From NCBI GenBank assembly GCA_017893485.1, contig CM030364.1, positions 41,085,825-41,149,824 of the forward strand: a stretch of DNA of 64,000 bases. The letters run 5' to 3'. The translations under genes and the position numbers were made by a program. This document shows, piece by piece, positions 58,620 to 64,000 of the stretch. How positions within the stretch are numbered: the first letter of the stretch is position 1; each line of letters opens with the position of its first letter. The stretch is from Hemerocallis citrina (Eukaryota; Streptophyta; Magnoliopsida; Asparagales; Asphodelaceae). The notes under the pieces were generated by a model that was given only the letters and a program-made list of their open reading frames with translations, was not told the origin of the DNA and searched no databases.

Positions 58620-58754
58620 AATAAAAATACTAACCTGATTATCTGTGCCGAAAAGTTCACCGAAAAGATGATCGCCGGTTACTGGGTAGCATTCAGAGAG
58701 AGAAACTCTGAGAACTAGAGAGAGAACACAAGGTGAAAAATGAGAGGGGGAGTG

Positions 58755-58766
58755 AGGGATATATAG
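58755..58766 (-). promoter_or_regulatory. TATA box of the antisense ORF
   Basis: The minus strand reads CTATATATCCCT, followed by CT-rich CTCCCCCTCTC and CTCTCTCTAG, then the ATG 140 bp downstream. This is a typical plant promoter and leader layout, oriented towards the antisense ORF and away from the repeat array. Confidence 0.6.
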
Positions 58767-58939
58767 ACAGCTCTGTGACGTTTCGATTTCCACAAACAGA
58801 TCTCAATTGCACATCTAGATCCAATGGTGGGCAAGATTTTGATACCTTGATTTCCACAACTGTATGTCAGCATCAAACATGCATCACACGTGCCACTACA
58901 ACCATAGCAAGCGTATACTCCCTTTCTCACAAAGTCCAT

Positions 58940-61010
58940 CACGCTCGGAGATTGGCATGGACCTTTCTACAACCATAGCAGCTAGCTTTCTCACAAAGTT
59001 CACAGTTCTCGACGCTTGGCATTAACCTCGAGCTAACAACTAGCTTTCTTACAAAGCACATACAAAGCTCGATGCTCGGCATTAACCTTGAGCCAACATC
59101 TGTCTTTCTCACAAAGTTCATCACGCTCGGAGATCGACATGGACTTCGAGCCAGCGGCTAGCTTTCTCACAAAGTTCACAGAGCTCGACGCTCGACATTA
59201 ACCTCGAACCAGCAACTAGCTTTCTCACAAAGCACACACAGAGCTCGACGCTCGGCATTAACCTTGAGCCAGCATCTGTCTTTCTCATAAAGCACAAAGA
59301 GCTCATTGCTCTGTATTAACCTCGAGCCAACAACTAGCTTTCTCACAAAGCACACATAGAGCTCGAACCTCGGCAGCTAGCACCTGTCTTTCTCATAAAG
59401 CACACAGAGCTCGTTCCTCGGCATTAACCATGAGCTAGCATCTGTCTTTCTCACAAAGCACACTGAGCTTGATGCTCGGAATTAACCTCGAGCCAGCATC
59501 TGTCTTTCTCACAAAATACACAACAGGCATCTGTCTATTCTCTAATTCACCCGACCCGATAGTACCCATTTTGGGAACACCGAGACGCTCAGCATTAAAC
59601 TCGAACCAACAACTAGCTTTCTCACAAAACACACACAGAACTCGACGCTCTGTGTTAACCTCGAGCCAACATCTATCTTTCTCACAAGTTCACAGAGCTT
59701 GACGCTTGGCATTAACCTCGAGCCAGCATCTATCTTTCTCACAAGTTCACAGAGCTCGACGCTTGGCACTAACCTTGAGCCAGTAACTAGCTTTCTCACA
59801 AAGCACACACAGAGCTTGATGCTCGGCATTAACCTCGAGCCAACATCTGTCTTTATCATAAAGTCCACCACGCTCGGAGATCGGCATGGACTTCAAGCCA
59901 GTGACTAGCTTTCTCACAAAGTTCACAGAGCTCGATGCTCGGCATTAACCTCGAGCCAGAAACTAGCTTTCTCACAAAGCACACACAAAGCTCGACGCTC
60001 GGTATTAACCTTGAGCCAGTAAATGTCTTTCTCACAAAGCACACAGAGCTCGTCACTCAACATTAACCTCGAGCCAACAACTAGCTTTCTCACAAAGCAC
60101 ACACAGAGCTTGACGTTCGGCATTAACCTCGAGCCAACATCTGTCTTTCTCAAAGCCCACAGAGCTTAAAGTTCGGCATTAACCTCGAACCAGAATTTGT
60201 CTTTCTCACAAAGAAAACGGAGCTCGACGCTCGGTATTAACCTCGAGTCAGCATCTATCTTTCTCACAAATCATACAAAGCTCGACACTCGGCATTAACC
60301 TCGGCATCAACTAGTTTTCTCACAAAGCACACACAAAACTTGATGCACGGTGTTAACCTCGAGTCGGCATCTGTCTTTTCACAAGTCCACAGATCTTGAC
60401 GTTCGGCATTAATCTCAAGCCAGCACCTATCTTTCTCACAAGTTCACAGAGCTGACGCTCGACATTAACCTCGAGCTAGCAACTAGCTTTCTCACAAAGC
60501 TCACATAGAGCTCGACGCTCGGTATTAATCTCGAGCCAGCATTTGTCTTTCTCACAAAGCACACAAAACTCGAAGCTCGGCATTAACCTCGAACTAGCAT
60601 CTGTCTTTCTCACAAAGCACACAGTGCTCGACACTCGGCATTAACCTCGAGCCAGTGACTAGCTTTCACACAAAGCACACACAGAGCTTGACGCTCTGTG
60701 TTAACCTCGAGCCAGCATTTGTATTTCTTACGAGTTCATAGAGCTCGACGCTCGACATTAACCTCGAGCTAGCATCTGTCTTTTTCACAAAGCACACATA
60801 GGGCTCGACACTCGGCTTTTACCTCGAGCAAGTGCCTAGCTTTCTCACAAAGCACACATAGGGCTCGACACTCAGCTTTTACCTTGAGCAAGTGCCTAGC
60901 TTTCTCATAAAGCATATAGGGCTCGTCGCTCAGCATTAACCTTGAGCCACTCAATGTCTTAGGCACGAAGCTCGGTGCTCGGCACTCAACTTTAACCTCG
61001 AAAAACCTAC
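58940..61010 (+). repeat. About 60-bp tandem repeat array (more than 30 units)
   Basis: The unit contains TTTCTCACAAAGCACACA, GAGCTCGACGCTCGGCATTA and ACCTCGAGCCAGCATCTGTC. Two variants of the end (AACTAGC and ATCTGTC) mix. Lengths vary by small indels. The minus strand yields short repetitive frames with FVRKLV and SRLMPSVEL words, best read as a by-product of repetition. It sits directly upstream of the antisense promoter. Confidence 0.9.
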
Positions 61011-61183
61011 TGGGTTACACGCAACGCACGACGCTCGGAGGCCGGAGCTCGGTTGTCACGGAGCTCGGTCTTGACCTCATGTCACTCTCTTCGAGGATCT
61101 TCCATCCTATCCTCATAATTACTATCTGCCGATCTTCTCACAAGGACGGACTACTCCTCGACGGCTGATATATAAAACCCTCT

Positions 61184-61199
61184 AGGAGTGGGGGGCCTA
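61184..61199 (+). other. Polypurine tract of the Tat-lineage element
   Basis: AGGAGTGGGGGGCC directly before the 3' LTR start. Confidence 0.7.
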
Positions 61200-61432
61200 T
61201 GATATGGGTAAATAATCTGGCTCAATCTGAGCCGTCTAATCCCCTCAAGTTCCGCAGACTCTTATAGAACCAGACCTACAACTCCTTTGGGCCTTCTGCT
61301 ATTCCCGGCCCACAGAAGAGGGTCACCCGGCCAATTAGGGTTAGGGTTTCCACTCTCTCTACCTATAAATAGAAGACCTCCTCCCTCTTTCTGTAGGTAA
61401 GGAATCATTTCCATCTGAATCCTAGCTTTCCT
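61200..61432 (+). repeat. 3' LTR of the Tat-lineage element, truncated
   Basis: It starts TGATATGGG and is collinear with 26983-27218, with TATA box TATAAATA at 61364-61371. It is cut at 61432 by TGTTGGTGTATGCCC. Confidence 0.82.
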
Positions 61433-61894
61433 TGTTGGTGTATGCCCTAGAGGCCAGTTGTGTATTGACATTACTAGTATACATTGTATCATGATATTTA
61501 TTTTATATTTAGACATTTTATTTATTATGTTATTTATTGTAAATTAAATAAACATAATGAAGTCCTTAGAATAGTAAGTTCAATGTCATGGGATAACAAG
61601 TGCATAACTTGATCGTGAGATCCTATTGGCTAAAATCAGAATACTGTTCTAAATGTCCATAGTCAAGTATTATTGTAAATTAGGAAAACGATAATGCATA
61701 TAGACTAGTGTGTGCATAGACTGATGACCATTCTCACGGGTCCTGGATATGAGATATCAAGTCTTCATATGGGTAAATATTAGAGTAATAATGTATTGGA
61801 TTGGTCCACCATGAGAACGCTGCATGGATCGTTACGTGAGTATCATAAGCGGTTCTCACAGTGATCATGATGTACGTAGTCCTTTGACTTGAAG
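61433..61894 (+). repeat. Copia-type LTR, 5' part
   Basis: TGTTGGTGTATGCCCTAGAGGCC is the start I recall for a widespread plant copia LTR group. About 460 bp are present before another LTR begins. No copia coding region is in the window. Confidence 0.55.
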
Positions 61895-62735
61895 TGTAAC
61901 ACCCTACAAAATTGGAAATAACAATTTTGCCCCTCGTGTGTTATGCACGTGTATTTTGTAGCAATACTGTGATATCCGTAACGCATTTCAGAATAAATAT
62001 CATACTTATTTTTTATTTCAACTATTTAAGCATTTCTGTCTTCTCAAAATTTATTTTATCCTATTTGATTCAACTCAAATATAAAATTCCAATCTCTGTG
62101 TTTTTTACATGCTTTATATGTGTTATTGATGCACGTATAGATTACGTATTTTCCACTGCTATGTGTAATATTTTCTATGTGTTTTGATTATTTATTTAAT
62201 TACGCGTTCAAATTTGTTTTATAAATAGAAATTCATTTTTCTCTTATTTTGATTAAAATATTTTTATACGTGCGATGCACGTATTTTCTATGTACGTATT
62301 GATTACGTTGTGGAATATATAAAAAATAATGAAATATATTTTTCATGTGTTGTATTTCAATTATTTATGAACGTTTCACCGTCGATGAAATTTATTTCGT
62401 ATTTTAATATTTTACGTGCGACGCACGTGTTTGTAGTGCACGTATTAGTTGCATTATCTTTTAAAATAAAATTTCATGAAGTATGTGTGTGTCTATTTTA
62501 TTCATGCATGAAAACTCTAACTTTTAGTTAAATTAAACTAATTTTATTTAAATACATATTATATATATTAACATATGTTTTAATTTAAAAATAAAAATAA
62601 TTAAAAATGAAGTGGTGAGCACGTGCACGTACACGTGCACGTGCACACGTGCATTGTGCACATAAGGAGTAGGCTGACGTTGGGTTTGGACTTGGTTTGT
62701 GGAAGTGGGGTAGTGGAGAAAGAAAGTTGGGGGAG
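61895..62735 (+). repeat. Tekay-like gypsy LTR, 5' part
   Basis: It starts TGTAACACCCTAC. Its GCACGTGCACGTACACGTGC stretch at about 62625-62660 and following AGAAAG..GTTGGGGGAG sequence parallel 5230-5330 of the first LTR. It contains several ACGTGCGATGCACGT palindromes. It is cut before the TATA region. Confidence 0.6.
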
Positions 62736-62929
62736 TTAACCCTAATAACTAACCCACTTTTGATAATTATTTAGCTAAATGACCCACTTTCAAAAAGATT
62801 TAGCCAAACGACCCACTTTTATAAAATATTATATCTAACTAATCCTATTAATATAATAACCTAAAAAAAAAATTATATATAACCATACTTTAGAAATTAT
62901 AAACTATAATACATTTTATCCTTATAAAA
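62736..62929. other. Short AT-rich junction
   Basis: It has three copies of a phrase near ACCCACTTT (62756-62820), reminiscent of the TIR of the hairpin element at 10140. No gene. Confidence 0.45.
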
Positions 62930-64000
62930 GCTGAAAATTCACTGAAAATAAAGAAACTAAAATTAAAAAATCTTTCAAAATTCAAGATTAGATACATTGA
63001 TAAAAGATTAACAGAAAGGAAGCATATTGCTAGTAAAGAAACATTAGAATACTTATTACTAATAAGACAAGTAAGTAATCAACTACCTAAAGAAATACAA
63101 AAAGAGATAGCATATAGAGTATTAGATTACAGGACGAAGAAGCAAGTTGGTATTACCAACAACTATTGGCATACAAAATAACAGGCTAAGTATGGCCAAT
63201 GAAGCAGTTGCATTAAATCCTACCATAACCCCAAAAATTTATATGATAAACATACAAGAGTTGGAAGAAGATTACAATGGTCCTGAAACTGTAGAAGATA
63301 TAAGAAAAGATTTAAAAATCATAAATAAAAATATAAAAGAATTAGCTATATATATAACTGACTACCCAGAAGAAGAATTAGGCATAACGGAAGAAGGTAT
63401 AAAGGAGTTAGAAGCAATAACAAAACTTAATATAAATATTTTGAAAATAGAAGATTTAATGGCAAATCCTAACCCAGTAGAAGTAGAAGAAGCCTTGAAA
63501 AATCTAGACAAAACAAATGAAGAAGTAAAAATAGACAAAGATAAGATTATAGCAAAACCTTCAGAAATTTCAAATGACATGTACGAATTCTTAAGGCCAC
63601 CACCTAACAAAAAACCTTACCAATTACCATGGAAATGGCAAAACACAAAAAGAAGAATGTAGCTAGGAAATGACAAGGAAAAGGAAACCCCAAAATCTGA
63701 ACCTATAGAACACTACGAAAAAGGAATATCAGGGAATGGAGAATGGTTAGACCTAGATTGCGTAAAAGACGTAGATAGGACAATTGAAGAATGGGTAAAA
63801 GCGTCACTAATAGTAGGATTTAGACAGAATCTTACAAGAAACACATTTAAGAAATTTATAGAAGCCATCTTTATAGGTGTAGTAGCAAAATGGTGGAATG
63901 GATTAAAGAAAGAAGAAAGAAATACTATAAGAAAATCAAGATCAATTGATGATAAACGAACAGAAGAAACCTCAGCACAACGAACCTTAGGTCTAAAACA
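62930..64000 (+). pseudogene. Endogenous caulimovirid (pararetrovirus) movement/coat protein region
   Basis: An AT-rich coding stretch reads as the C-terminal end of a movement protein (62930-63146; ends near YRVLDYRTKK). After a frame change around 63135 it continues (QNNRLSMANEAVALNP) into a Glu/Lys-rich linker and the start of a coat-protein-like domain (FRQNLTRNTFKKFIEAIFIG and AKWWNGL). A TAG at 63660-63662 breaks it. The N-terminal movement protein is absent, and the right side runs out of the window. The family call (Caulimoviridae) rests on the order and wording of these motifs; genus was not determined. It is an old, broken copy. Confidence 0.68.

Larger units (their letters stand above)
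26983..61432 (+). mobile_element. Tat/Ogre-lineage gypsy element hosting a nest of insertions
   Basis: LTRs starting TGATATGGGTAAATAATC occur at 26983 and 61200 and are closely similar over the shared 230 bp. Between them in plus orientation are a degenerate PBS, Gag (to 28461), integrase (from about 52815), 3' tandem repeats, an antisense ORF and a PPT. This order matches Tat-lineage elements. Protease, RT and RNase H are missing. Sequence 28462-52811 belongs to other elements. The two halves may come from one insertion interrupted by nesting plus deletion, or from two copies. One copy is simpler but not proven. Confidence 0.68.

Noticed and set aside
58940..61010. CRISPR-like regular repeat array or a repeat protein on the minus strand
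   Set aside because: This is a eukaryotic genome, the units are contiguous without unique spacers, and the protein-like FVRKLV...SRLMPS repeats follow from the DNA repetition with many frame breaks.

Overview
The window is repeat-dense nuclear DNA of a flowering plant, most likely a eudicot. This rests on the repeat types seen: Ty3/gypsy chromoviruses with kilobase-scale LTRs, a Tat/Ogre-type gypsy element with an antisense ORF, plant Helitrons with an RPA-like gene, an L1-type LINE with a plant-style zf-RVT domain, copia LTRs, a SINE, hAT and hairpin-rich MITE-like elements, and an endogenous caulimovirid. I could not identify the species. No intact single-copy host gene is visible. The only host-derived coding sequence I recognise is a captured 5' fragment of a CCR4-NOT subunit 1 (NOT1) gene.

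Layout. 1-8162: 3' part of a Tekay/Del-like gypsy element (gag, pol, long 3' LTR), with a SINE inside the LTR. 8163-14640: inverted polypurine repeat, a hAT-type element with target-site duplication (TSD), and a hairpin-rich terminal-inverted-repeat element split by a 3.4-kb solo LTR. 15379-20566: a complete-looking 5.2-kb Helitron carrying the NOT1 fragment and an RPA70-like gene, followed by a 334-bp mini-Helitron (20638-20971). 21401-23160: poly(A) retroposon with a 16-bp TSD. 23495-26356: minus-strand internally deleted copia element. 26983-61432: a broken Tat-lineage gypsy element acting as host for a nest of insertions. Its 5' LTR, PBS and gag lie at 26983-28461. Its integrase, two tandem-repeat arrays, an antisense ORF with its own TATA box, PPT and truncated 3' LTR lie at 52.8-61.4 kb.

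Inside the nest (28462-52811) are fragments of long gypsy LTRs in both orientations, Helitron-like repeats and a chromovirus whose reverse transcriptase is split into two oppositely oriented halves. The split sits at a small non-autonomous LTR element that has a composite LTR. A 7-kb LINE is also present. The right end (61433-64000) has a truncated copia LTR, another Tekay-like LTR start and the edge of an endogenous pararetrovirus (movement/coat protein region).

The coding regions do not form a pathway; they are a stack of mobile elements, mostly dead through stops, frameshifts and active-site changes. The objects most worth a second look are the NOT1/RPA Helitron, the antisense gene and repeat arrays of the Tat element, and the inverted halves of the chromovirus with matching TSDs. 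All family assignments come from reading motifs by eye; no database search was run.
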